Assembly: GCA_009697505.1 (NCBI GenBank)
Contig: SHUD01000012.1
Location: 1 to 55,634, forward strand
Length of the DNA stretch: 55,634 bases
Reading direction: 5' to 3'
From: Bryobacterales bacterium
GTDB taxonomy: Bacteria; Acidobacteriota; Terriglobia; Bryobacterales; Bryobacteraceae
The notes under the pieces are model-generated. The model saw only the letters and a list, made by a program, of their open reading frames with translations. It made no database searches and was not told where the DNA came from. The position numbers and the translations under genes are program-made. Within the stretch, counting starts at the first letter, position 1. Every line of letters begins with the position of its first letter. Below, in pieces: positions 8,298-16,094 of this stretch.

Positions 8298-9095
8298 ATG
8301 GCCGGCGGATCATTCTCGCAAGTATTGCTTTTTCATTGGCGTTCCGAAGAAGCCGGACCGCTGATTGCAGCACTTCGCACGGCAGGCTACGCCGCGCTCT
8401 ACAATCCCGAGGCGACGAAGCCGCCCAAGTTGCGTGAAATCGAAGAGGCCGGTGTAGCCGCGGTGGTGATCGATCTGTCGCGGCTACCCTCGCACGGACG
8501 CTACGTCGCGGCCTGGCTCCGCGGATCGAAGCGAACGCGACACCTGCCGCTGGTCTTCATTGGCGGCGATGCCGACAAGGTGGACGCGATCCGCAAGCAC
8601 ATTCCGGATGCCGCGTATACGTCCGTCAAGGGAGTGGGCACGGCGCTGAAGACAGCGCTACGGAATCCGCCTCGGGAACCTGTGGTGCCCAAGGGGATGA
8701 TGGAGACCGCGCCGGGCCGCACGAACGCGCAGAAATTGGGGATTCGTGAAGGAGCAGTCGTGCGCGTAATCGATCCTCCCGCCGATTACGTTCGAGTGAT
8801 AGGGCTGCTCCCCGCAAGCGTTACGTTTGAAGAAGGCCTGAGCGGTGCCGCGGCCGTCAGTCTATGGTTCGTGCGGCAGGCATCCGAGTGCGAAGCGGCC
8901 TTGCCGGTCCAACGGAAGCATGCTGCCACCAGCCGGTTGTGGATTCTATGGCGAAAGGGCGGACGTGACGGTCTCAACGGAAACATCATCCGCGAAGCCG
9001 CGTTAGCGCTTGGTTTGGTGGATTACAAGATCTGTTCGCTCGATCCGGCGTGGAGCGGGATGGAGTTTGCCGTGAAGAAGGAGCGGCGCTTATGA
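8298..9095 (+). CDS. Receiver-like domain fused to DUF3052
   Basis: A 265-residue soluble protein with two parts. Residues about 8-115 look like a response-regulator receiver or flavodoxin-like fold (VLLFHWRSEEAGPLIAALRTAGY, VVIDLSRLPSHGRYVAAWL, LPLVFIGGD). The usual acidic pocket and phospho-Asp are unclear; the D in VVIDLSRLPS is the only candidate. Residues about 140-262 match DUF3052: NAQKLGIREGAVVRVIDPP, a WILWRKGG core, then REAALALGLVDYKICSLDPAWSGMEF. DUF3052 proteins are usually about 130-residue stand-alone proteins of unknown function. The gene is divergent from sucC and has only a weak purine-rich stretch before ATG 8298. Confidence 0.7.
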   Translation: MAGGSFSQVLLFHWRSEEAGPLIAALRTAGYAALYNPEATKPPKLREIEEAGVAAVVIDLSRLPSHGRYVAAWLRGSKRTRHLPLVFIGGDADKVDAIRKHIPDAAYTSVKGVGTALKTALRNPPREPVVPKGMMETAPGRTNAQKLGIREGAVVRVIDPPADYVRVIGLLPASVTFEEGLSGAAAVSLWFVRQASECEAALPVQRKHAATSRLWILWRKGGRDGLNGNIIREAALALGLVDYKICSLDPAWSGMEFAVKKERRL

Positions 9096-9127
9096 TACCG
9101 CGCACAACGGACTTCTCCTGTGCGCTA

Positions 9128-9373
9128 CTAGTGGCGTTCCTCTATGTGCTTGAGCCGCGCATCCAAAACCTCTTCCACGCGGCGGAGCTCGGCGCGCCAG
9201 AGGTCGCGCATGTCGTCGAAGCGCTTGTCGATGGCCGCGAACTTCGTGTTCATGAATATGACCACGATGCCGACCAAAGAAGCATTGAACAACATCGGGA
9301 TGCCGATCGCCAGGTAAAGTTGTTGATTCGTCACCACAACAAAAGTGGCCCTTACTGGAGATAATTCTCGCAC
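9128..9373 (-). CDS. Small single-span membrane protein with a coiled-coil tail
   Basis: An open frame of 81 codons from a GTG at 9373; a later GTG in VVVTNQQLYL would also serve. One hydrophobic helix (YLAIGIPMLFNASLVGIVVIFM) is followed by a charged, heptad-like tail (KFAAIDKRFDDMRDLWRAELRRVEEVLDARLKHIEE). That layout suggests a membrane-anchored coiled-coil protein. It is convergent with the receiver-DUF3052 gene and divergent from trpD. I recall similar short proteins from acidobacteria but know no function. Confidence 0.6.
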   Translation of the reverse strand: MRELSPVRATFVVVTNQQLYLAIGIPMLFNASLVGIVVIFMNTKFAAIDKRFDDMRDLWRAELRRVEEVLDARLKHIEERH

Positions 9374-9410
9374 AAATTGCCGCGGCGAAATGCGCGATCA
9401 TGAAGGATTC

Positions 9411-10424
9411 ATGTCCCTAGTACCGTATCTACATCAGGTGGCGGCGAGAGAGAGTCTTTCCGCGCAGCAGGCGCATGATGCGATGACGTTGCTGCTGGAA
9501 GGCGGTGTGCCCGATGCCCTGGTGGCCGCCTTTCTGGTCGCCCTGCGCATGAAGGGCGAGACGGCGCCGGAATTGGCGGGTTTCGCGCGAGCCATGCGCG
9601 AGCACATGGTGACGGTGGACGCGGGCCCCGGCGTCGCTGAAATTGTCGGCACGGGTGGCGACGCCGTGGGGACGTTTAACATATCCACGGTGGCCTCGTT
9701 GGTTTTGGCGGGAGCCGGAGTTCCTGTCGCCAAGCATGGGAATCGCGCGATTTCGAGCCGGGCCGGCAGCGCGGACGTTCTGGAAGCGCTTGGGGTTCGT
9801 ATCGCCATGACGCCGGAGGAGTCCGCGCACGCGGTGAAAGAAATCGGCCTCGGCTTCCTATTCGCTCCGAATCTGCATCCGGCGATGAAGAACGTCCAAG
9901 GTGTGCGCCGTGAGTTGAAGATGCGGACGGTGTTTAATTTGCTGGGCCCTTTGACCAATCCGGCGAATGCGCAGACGCAGGTCATCGGTGCGCCGTCCGT
10001 GGAATTCGCGGAAGTCATGGCCCATGCGCTCAGTCAACTCGGCACGGGCCATTCGTTCGTGGTTCACGGGCAGGACGGTCTGGATGAAGTCAGCATATCC
10101 GGCCCGACTCACGTTTTCGAAGTGTGGACCGGGCGTGCGGAAAAGTGCGGTTGGACGCCCGAGGATTTTGGAGTGACACGGTTTCCTTTGGATGCGTTGG
10201 CGGGAGGCGATGCGGCCGAAAACGCCCGCATTACGCTCGACATCCTGCGGGGGACCCAGGGACCGCAAAGAGACGTCGTGCTCATCAACTCGGCAGCCGG
10301 TTTATTTGCCACCGGACGCGTCAGCGATCCGCGATCGGCGCTGGTAGATGCCGCGGAAGCGATCGATTCCGGGCGCGCGCTGGGCGTGCTGGAAAAACTT
10401 CAGAAGAGTTTTCCCGCAAAATGA
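9411..10424 (+). CDS. trpD: Anthranilate phosphoribosyltransferase
   Basis: A 337-residue TrpD. It joins anthranilate to PRPP in tryptophan synthesis. The PRPP loop GTGGD is at residues 80-84 (…VGTGGDAVGTFNISTV). KHGNRAISSRAGSADVLEALG and the anthranilate-site region HPAMKNVQGVRRELKMRTVFNLLGPLTNPA follow. I start at ATG 9411 (MSLVPYLHQV) because the 22 residues upstream in the open frame lack family resemblance and a GAAGGA lies just before it. No other trp genes are adjacent. Confidence 0.95.
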   Translation: MSLVPYLHQVAARESLSAQQAHDAMTLLLEGGVPDALVAAFLVALRMKGETAPELAGFARAMREHMVTVDAGPGVAEIVGTGGDAVGTFNISTVASLVLAGAGVPVAKHGNRAISSRAGSADVLEALGVRIAMTPEESAHAVKEIGLGFLFAPNLHPAMKNVQGVRRELKMRTVFNLLGPLTNPANAQTQVIGAPSVEFAEVMAHALSQLGTGHSFVVHGQDGLDEVSISGPTHVFEVWTGRAEKCGWTPEDFGVTRFPLDALAGGDAAENARITLDILRGTQGPQRDVVLINSAAGLFATGRVSDPRSALVDAAEAIDSGRALGVLEKLQKSFPAK

Positions 10425-10430
10425 GTCCGC

Positions 10431-13400
10431 CTAAAACACCAATTTCAACCCGAACTGCAATTGCCGGGAAAACGTTACAGTTCGTGTAATGAGGCCCGCC
10501 GACGGGCTTACGGCCGCGCCGCTGAACACCGTGCCGTTCGGATTGGCGAAGTTTGTGTGATTGAGCAGGTTAAACGCTTCCGCGCGGAATTGTAAGTTCA
10601 CGCGCTCGGTCACGGCGAACGATTTGAACAGCGAAACGTCCAGGTTAGCCAGCTTGGGTCCGCGATAAATGCCGCGCCCTAAACTGCCCCAAGTGCGCGC
10701 CTGAGGCTGCACGAACGCGCGGGGATCGTACCAGCGTTCGGTCGCCAATATCACCGGCCCCGTGAAATTCGGATTGAGGGACGGGCGGTCCGGGTTGCGG
10801 GCATCGCCATTGCCGGAGCGGTTGGCGCCGACTAATGGGGTGAAGGGGAATCCACTCAGGAACGTCGCGATGCCGTTCAGTTGCCACCCGCCGATAAATC
10901 TGTTGGTGAGCCCGGAAGCGCCACCGAAAAACATCTTGCCTTTGCCAAAAGGTAAATCGTAGGTGGATGATAGCGTAACCTGATGCTGAGGGTTCAAGGC
11001 CGAGGGGCCCCAATCGCGCCGTGGGTCGCGTGGGTTCATCGTCATCTGGGCCTGATTGTTGGACTGCGCACCGGTAAGCCCGGAATTCATATCTAGATTT
11101 TTCGACCAGGTATAGTTTCCACGGAATTGCAATCCCCGGCTGAGGCGGCGCGTGAGATCGATCTGCAGCGCGTTATAGCTGGAATTCCCTTGGTAGTACC
11201 AGAAGAAACCCCCAGTTAGAAACGGATTCGGCCGCGCTCCAACGGGAATGTATTCAGCGCCATTCGGCACAATGTTCGGCACAACGTTGGGGGGCGTGCC
11301 GACCGTACCCGCCTGGCATCCGGCTGTTGAGGCGCAGATGACTGGCGCGATGGTATTTGGATCGATGCTCAGCGGGCCATGATAACCGTGTGAACCCAAG
11401 TATCCGACCCGCAGAACTGTACTCGCGGAAAGCTTTTGTTCGATGGTGAAGTTCCATTGTTGAACCGTCGGCGTTTGGGGGTCGTTTTGCACGCCCAAGG
11501 GCGCGAATATCGAACAGGTTGTGGTGGGGATGCCCGGACCGCATGATGGCGGCGGCTGCACGCCGGCAGCTACAGGAAGAAATGAAAACAGCGATCGGTC
11601 GGAGAAAGTCACGGGGGCGTTCAGCGGCGGAACCGCATTCAACTGAAAGGCCAGGTTATCGATGAGCGAATAATAAGTCCCGTAGCTGGCCCGGACCGCG
11701 GTGGATCCGTTACCAAATACGTCCCAAGCCAAACCAACGCGCGGGGAGAACAGGCGCTTGGCGTGGTTGGCGGTGAAAACACTGTTCCCGGTACGAGGCG
11801 TGGTTATCAGTACTCCATTACTATCCGGGATGTAATTAGAGGCGCGTCCAGCCACTTCGTTGTAACCGTTGGTAAATTCTTGGCGCAGTCCGACGCGAAC
11901 AGTAAGATTCCGGCGCAGGCGAATATTGTCATCCACATACCAGGCGCCAAACCAACTGCGCCATCCGAGGGCCGTAGGGTTTGGAACCACTTGAAAATTA
12001 AAAACCCTGCCTTGCAGGAATGTTTCCAAGTCGGTGAACGTCGCCTGGCCCAATTGCCGCGACGCCGTGTTCTGATTGTCCTGCATGCGCTGGAACCAGA
12101 CACCCAGATTCAGCGAGTGGCGGCCGCGGACCACCTGCACCGAATCGGCATAGGTGAACAAATTGCGACGGTTTCCCACGCCGTCATTGACCGGACCCGC
12201 GCTGGTGAAGGCCCCGCCGGTGGTGGAGGACAGCCCGCCACTGAGAATGAACGCTCCGGGAAGCCGTCCCGGGACAAAGGACAGGTTCGCCGGGAAATTA
12301 ACGGTTGTGTAAGCATCCAGATTATAGGCAGCCCTTGAAAAACCAGCGGTAAAGGTGTTCAATACAGTGGGCGAGAAAGTGCGCGTGTGCCGCAAACTTG
12401 TCACCTGATTACGTAGAACCGTGGTGGCGCCGAATAACGGATCGCCGAGCGGACTCAAGGCCGTGCCGTCGTCGATGGTATAGGCGGCCGACAAGGTCTC
12501 CTTGTCATTCACAATGTAGTCCCCGCGCAGCGTGCCGAAATCTTCGTGTAGATCCTGCCGCGGAGTGCTGTCGTGCAGCGCGGCGCCACGTCCGAGAGTG
12601 GGGCCGTTTGCCTCCGGCCACAGCTGCATGTATGGCAGCATGCGCGAATCGAGATTCGTCACCGGCGTGGGTACGCCAGCGGGATTCGGAAGCCGCCCTT
12701 GGCGCGCATTGGCGTCCGGCACGACAGCGCGGTTGGTGACATTGAGAATTTGCCGGAACCCTTCGTAGTTGCCGAATAGGAACAGCTTGTCTTTCTTGAG
12801 CGGCCCACCCAAGGCGCCACCGAATTGGTTGCGATGGAAAGGCGGCGCGGAACAACTGCCGCCCAGCCTGCAAGGTTGATCGAAGTAATTGCGCGCATCC
12901 AGATGGTTGTTGCGCAGGAATTCAAAGGCCGTGCCGTGCAGGGAATTGGTTCCCGATTGCGTGACCACCGTTACCTGCGCGCCGGCGCGTTTGCCGTATT
13001 CGGCTCCGTAGTTCTCGGTGAGCACATTGAATTCACGGACGGCGTCAATGCCCAATAACTGGCCGCTGACACCGCCGGGCGTTACGCCTAGCTGGCTGGT
13101 GCCCGTGTATTCGATTCCGTTCATCAGGAACAGCACGTCGTCCGGGCGGCGGCCGGATACAGAGAAACGGTTGCCGAAGCTAGTGGTGGTTCCTGGCGTT
13201 TTCAGGCCGTAGTTCACCGCACCGGCATTTAAAGCGATCAAGCTATCGAAGCTGCGGCCATTCAGGGGCAGGTCTTTGACTTGGCTCTCCGTTACCAGCC
13301 CGGATACCGAAGAAGTGGTGATGTTCACCAGCGGCGCTTCGGCGGTCACGGTGACCTGCTGAGCCAGCTCTCCGACTTCCAAACGGAGGGGAACCACGAC

Positions 13401-13703
13401 TTCCTGCGCCACCACCAGATTAATGCCCAGGCGAACGGCGGTCTTGAAGCCGGGCTTCTCCGCCCTCACTTCCTGTGGTCCAACCGGCAGCGACAGAACC
13501 CTGAAGTTTCCCGCATCGTCGGTGGTGGCGGTGCGCGTGGCCCCGGTTTCGACGCTCTTAACCGTAATGGCCGCGCCGCTGACGGCAGAGCCCGAGGGGT
13601 CTTCCACTCTGCCGGAAATGGTGGCGCCCACCTGCGCCGATGCCAATCCGAGGCAAGCCGCAAAGCACAGGATTCCAAACGCAACCGCAAGCATTTGTCT
13701 CAC
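10431..13703 (-). CDS. Oar-like TonB-dependent outer-membrane receptor with carboxypeptidase-regulatory domain
   Basis: A protein of about 1090 residues typical of acidobacterial OmpA/Oar-related receptors. I choose the GTG at 13703 because GGGAGG lies 8 nt upstream and the product begins with a clean signal peptide ending CLGLASA. A carboxypeptidase-regulatory-like beta domain follows (ISGRVEDPSGSAVSGAAITV). A plug region carries VTAEAPLVNITTSSVSGLV and KDLPLNGRSFDSLIALNAG. A long beta-barrel ends in an aromatic C-terminus (LQFGLKLVF). No canonical TonB box was identified. Large paralog families of this kind are thought to import or bind polymers; the ligand is unknown. It follows the DUF58 gene on the same strand. 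Confidence 0.9.
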   Translation of the reverse strand: MRQMLAVAFGILCFAACLGLASAQVGATISGRVEDPSGSAVSGAAITVKSVETGATRTATTDDAGNFRVLSLPVGPQEVRAEKPGFKTAVRLGINLVVAQEVVVPLRLEVGELAQQVTVTAEAPLVNITTSSVSGLVTESQVKDLPLNGRSFDSLIALNAGAVNYGLKTPGTTTSFGNRFSVSGRRPDDVLFLMNGIEYTGTSQLGVTPGGVSGQLLGIDAVREFNVLTENYGAEYGKRAGAQVTVVTQSGTNSLHGTAFEFLRNNHLDARNYFDQPCRLGGSCSAPPFHRNQFGGALGGPLKKDKLFLFGNYEGFRQILNVTNRAVVPDANARQGRLPNPAGVPTPVTNLDSRMLPYMQLWPEANGPTLGRGAALHDSTPRQDLHEDFGTLRGDYIVNDKETLSAAYTIDDGTALSPLGDPLFGATTVLRNQVTSLRHTRTFSPTVLNTFTAGFSRAAYNLDAYTTVNFPANLSFVPGRLPGAFILSGGLSSTTGGAFTSAGPVNDGVGNRRNLFTYADSVQVVRGRHSLNLGVWFQRMQDNQNTASRQLGQATFTDLETFLQGRVFNFQVVPNPTALGWRSWFGAWYVDDNIRLRRNLTVRVGLRQEFTNGYNEVAGRASNYIPDSNGVLITTPRTGNSVFTANHAKRLFSPRVGLAWDVFGNGSTAVRASYGTYYSLIDNLAFQLNAVPPLNAPVTFSDRSLFSFLPVAAGVQPPPSCGPGIPTTTCSIFAPLGVQNDPQTPTVQQWNFTIEQKLSASTVLRVGYLGSHGYHGPLSIDPNTIAPVICASTAGCQAGTVGTPPNVVPNIVPNGAEYIPVGARPNPFLTGGFFWYYQGNSSYNALQIDLTRRLSRGLQFRGNYTWSKNLDMNSGLTGAQSNNQAQMTMNPRDPRRDWGPSALNPQHQVTLSSTYDLPFGKGKMFFGGASGLTNRFIGGWQLNGIATFLSGFPFTPLVGANRSGNGDARNPDRPSLNPNFTGPVILATERWYDPRAFVQPQARTWGSLGRGIYRGPKLANLDVSLFKSFAVTERVNLQFRAEAFNLLNHTNFANPNGTVFSGAAVSPSAGLITRTVTFSRQLQFGLKLVF

Positions 13704-13727
13704 AGGCAACCCTCCCAACTATGGTGA

Positions 13728-14843
13728 TTAGTTTACCCCGTTTAAAGGTAGCAGTGGGGAGAAAGCATCGGGTCCGACAATATGCGGCGCGTGCTGGCCA
13801 CGGGCTTTTGACGAGCTACCCCAGCCCAGTAACGCCATGCGGTCCGGGTCCGCGCTGAAAACGATTTGCAGCAGGCTCTCGGAATCCGGGTCGCCGGGCG
13901 GAGCGCCCCGGCGCGGGCTGACCAGAGCGAGATATCCCAAGATGGTGTAGACATCGCCCTGAGACGGAGTCATCAGATCGATATCCTGCGTGCGCAGGCG
14001 CACCCGGTGGCCGCTCTCGGCCAGATGGAAGGCCAGAAACGCCGTGCACTCGACCGCCGATTCAAACCAGGCCTCCTGCGTGCGAGGCACATCGAGATCC
14101 AGATAGATCAGCACGGCCCGATCGTCACTGTGCGCGAATTCGCGGACCTGCAGGGAGTTGGTATGCGCTGTCGCTTTCCAGTCCACGTGCCGCGCGCTCT
14201 CCATGGCTTCGTAAGGCCGGATGCGGTAGAAATCATGCCCTTGCCCCCGGCGCCACGCCTCCAGTTCACCGGTCACGGCATGCAGCAACTCCTGAAATTC
14301 CGGACGCGGATCAAGGCACGGATAGACGGTCACATCGTGGTGCATGGAAACCATCTCCCGGCGTTCCGCGAAGCCAAACGGAAAGCGCGTGGTGAGCGAA
14401 AACGTGCGCGCGGCGTGGCGGCCCCGCACCGGGAAGAAAAGGTCAATCGGTTCTTCCAAGGCCGCTCCACCGGCAACGACAGGATAGTACAGCGAACCCT
14501 CGAAACCGCTGTCTGGCGCGCCTTGCAGAAGGATGCTGAAGGAGGGCATCCAACGCTTCAGATTTTTGAGGTGAACCTTGGCGCGCACCAGGCGGCGCGC
14601 GGAAATATGAGGCGGCAGCAGTAAATCGACTTCCAGACCCGCCAGGACCAGCTTGCTTACAAAGCCGGACACGAAGAGGATGGAGAGCATAGCGGCCAGG
14701 ATTAGAAACATGAGGTTGTTGCCGGACAGCACCGCGACAATCGCCACGACCACGATGGTTCCGCTGTAAGCCAGGCCGGTACGCGTGATATGCTGCCGCA
14801 ACGCGCCCGGCCACAGAGCACGAAGATTGGTCCACCAGTTCAT
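13728..14843 (-). CDS. DUF58 domain membrane protein
   Basis: A 371-residue protein from ATG 14843 (MNWWTNLRALW). Residues upstream in the open frame come from the inverted-repeat element and are not family-like. Two hydrophobic helices lie near residues 25-65, followed by a periplasmic-like beta region. The DUF58 signature (RIRPYEAMESARHVDWKATAHTNSLQVREF) and a von Willebrand-like segment (AVLIYLDLDVPRTQEAWFESAVECTAFLA) come next. DUF58 proteins normally sit with MoxR ATPases and TgpA-like transglutaminases. Here the transglutaminase is 5 kb away (19849) and no MoxR is in the window. Function is unknown. Confidence 0.85.
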   Translation of the reverse strand: MNWWTNLRALWPGALRQHITRTGLAYSGTIVVVAIVAVLSGNNLMFLILAAMLSILFVSGFVSKLVLAGLEVDLLLPPHISARRLVRAKVHLKNLKRWMPSFSILLQGAPDSGFEGSLYYPVVAGGAALEEPIDLFFPVRGRHAARTFSLTTRFPFGFAERREMVSMHHDVTVYPCLDPRPEFQELLHAVTGELEAWRRGQGHDFYRIRPYEAMESARHVDWKATAHTNSLQVREFAHSDDRAVLIYLDLDVPRTQEAWFESAVECTAFLAFHLAESGHRVRLRTQDIDLMTPSQGDVYTILGYLALVSPRRGAPPGDPDSESLLQIVFSADPDRMALLGWGSSSKARGQHAPHIVGPDAFSPLLPLNGVN

Positions 14844-14860
14844 GATGCTGTGCCTGCGAT

Positions 14861-14956
14861 GGCGAAAAACCGGGACAGTACACTCTATTCGCGGCAGCAT
14901 CCACCGCTTCCAGAAAATGGCCGGGCGAAATGAGTGTACTGTCCCGGTTTTTCGCC
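14861..14956. repeat. 96-bp inverted-repeat (MITE/REP-like) element
   Basis: Positions 14861-14885 and 14932-14956 are perfect 25-bp inverted repeats separated by 46 bp. The arm begins GGCGAAAAACCGGGACAGTA. No clear target-site duplication flanks it. One partial arm (CGGGACAGTACACTC) recurs alone at 35127-35141. The structure is that of a miniature inverted-repeat or REP-type element sitting in the gap between the UvrC-like and DUF58 genes, both on the minus strand. As RNA it would fold into a long hairpin, which could reduce readthrough between the two genes. Confidence 0.75.
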
Positions 14957-14957
14957 C

Positions 14958-16034
14958 CTATGATTTATGATAGGCGACGCGAGCGATGGCGTTCACCAGC
15001 TTGCGATAAGGGATCTTCCCCGGCCACTCCATTGCAAGCCATTCGCCGTCGCGCCAGGTGGACGTGTACCAGCGCGTGAGCAGGGCGAGGTGCTCCGGGT
15101 TCGGCTTGCCGGCCGGTTTGAGACTCGCCACGATATCGCGAAGGCGGCGGTCCATGGACTGCCCGGCACCCGCGATTTCCGAAAGCCAGAGAAGCTGCGG
15201 TGGCTGCCAGCAGCCTCCGATCAGGAACCATAACTGAATGGCTTCCGGGTGCGCGGACGGCAGGACGGCAACGCCCGCCAGTTGATCGAGGCTGCGCGCT
15301 AGCGGCCCGGCCGCTGTTTGCACCTCCGCAATGCGGGCGCAGCGCTGGTGCAGACGCCCGGCCTCCTCGAATTGCATCTCCGTACTGGCGCGGTCGCGGG
15401 CTTGTTCGGCGGGATCGAGCAACGATGCACCGCCGGTACGAAAACACTGTTCCAGCCGGTCAACTTCGTGGCGGTACTCGTCCGGGGTCACGGCAGCCTG
15501 GCAGGGACGCAGGCAACGGTTCATTTCGCCATAGATACAGCCGGGATGACTCGGCGAAGGCTGTAGATTCTCCTCGCAGCGGCGGACCTGGAATAGGTCC
15601 AGCACTTCATTGTTGAATTGTTCGGCGGCCGCGCGCGTAGCGAAGGGTCCGAAGAACAAGCCTCGTCCCAGCCGAGTCGTGACCATGGTGCGGGGAAACG
15701 GGTTGTCGAGCGTAACGCGCACGAACGCTGGTGGCCGCAGTCGCACGATGCGTTGCCAGTCGTCCGGAAAATGCTTTTGCGCAAGCTGAAGATGCAGGAG
15801 CGCGGATTCCAGTTGCGACCCCGTCAGCCAGTACTCGATGCGCTCGACAACGCCGCGTAGATTGAGAAGGCGCGAAGCACGATCTGACTCCGCGAGCAGT
15901 CGGCGCAGACGGCGGCGGAGCAGGGCAGTGCGGGCCAGATAGGGACGCCCCTCTCCTGCCCACAACAGAAACACGGCGGGCCGGTCCGGCACGGAATCGA
16001 GATCGGAAGGGCTCGCCAGGAGCGGTTCCCGCAT
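14958..16034 (-). CDS. UvrC-like protein lacking the C-terminal nuclease domain
   Basis: A 358-residue relative of the N-terminal half of excinuclease UvrC. The GIY-YIG region at residues about 18-85 is degenerate: the GIY and YIG triplets read AVF and PYL. The downstream UvrC-like segment with GSQLESALLHLQLAQKHFPDDWQRI and NPFPRTMVTTR is kept. Cys153, Cys166, Cys174 and Cys178 keep the spacing of the UvrC iron-sulfur cluster. A UVR/UvrB-contact helix pair lies near residues 205-240. The family normally continues with an RNase H-like nuclease and HhH domains, absent here. I infer a catalytically altered repair-related protein, possibly a UvrB partner without its own incision activity. Confidence 0.7.
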   Translation of the reverse strand: MREPLLASPSDLDSVPDRPAVFLLWAGEGRPYLARTALLRRRLRRLLAESDRASRLLNLRGVVERIEYWLTGSQLESALLHLQLAQKHFPDDWQRIVRLRPPAFVRVTLDNPFPRTMVTTRLGRGLFFGPFATRAAAEQFNNEVLDLFQVRRCEENLQPSPSHPGCIYGEMNRCLRPCQAAVTPDEYRHEVDRLEQCFRTGGASLLDPAEQARDRASTEMQFEEAGRLHQRCARIAEVQTAAGPLARSLDQLAGVAVLPSAHPEAIQLWFLIGGCWQPPQLLWLSEIAGAGQSMDRRLRDIVASLKPAGKPNPEHLALLTRWYTSTWRDGEWLAMEWPGKIPYRKLVNAIARVAYHKS

Positions 16035-16094
16035 GCTTCAATTTTAGCCGCTGCTTACCGGTAGACTCGCAACGGAAGCTACAATCAGGCGTAG

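Noticed and set aside
10431..13703. Several 60-190-codon open frames on the plus strand inside the Oar-like receptor
   Set aside because: They are antisense shadows of a high-GC gene with no family resemblance.
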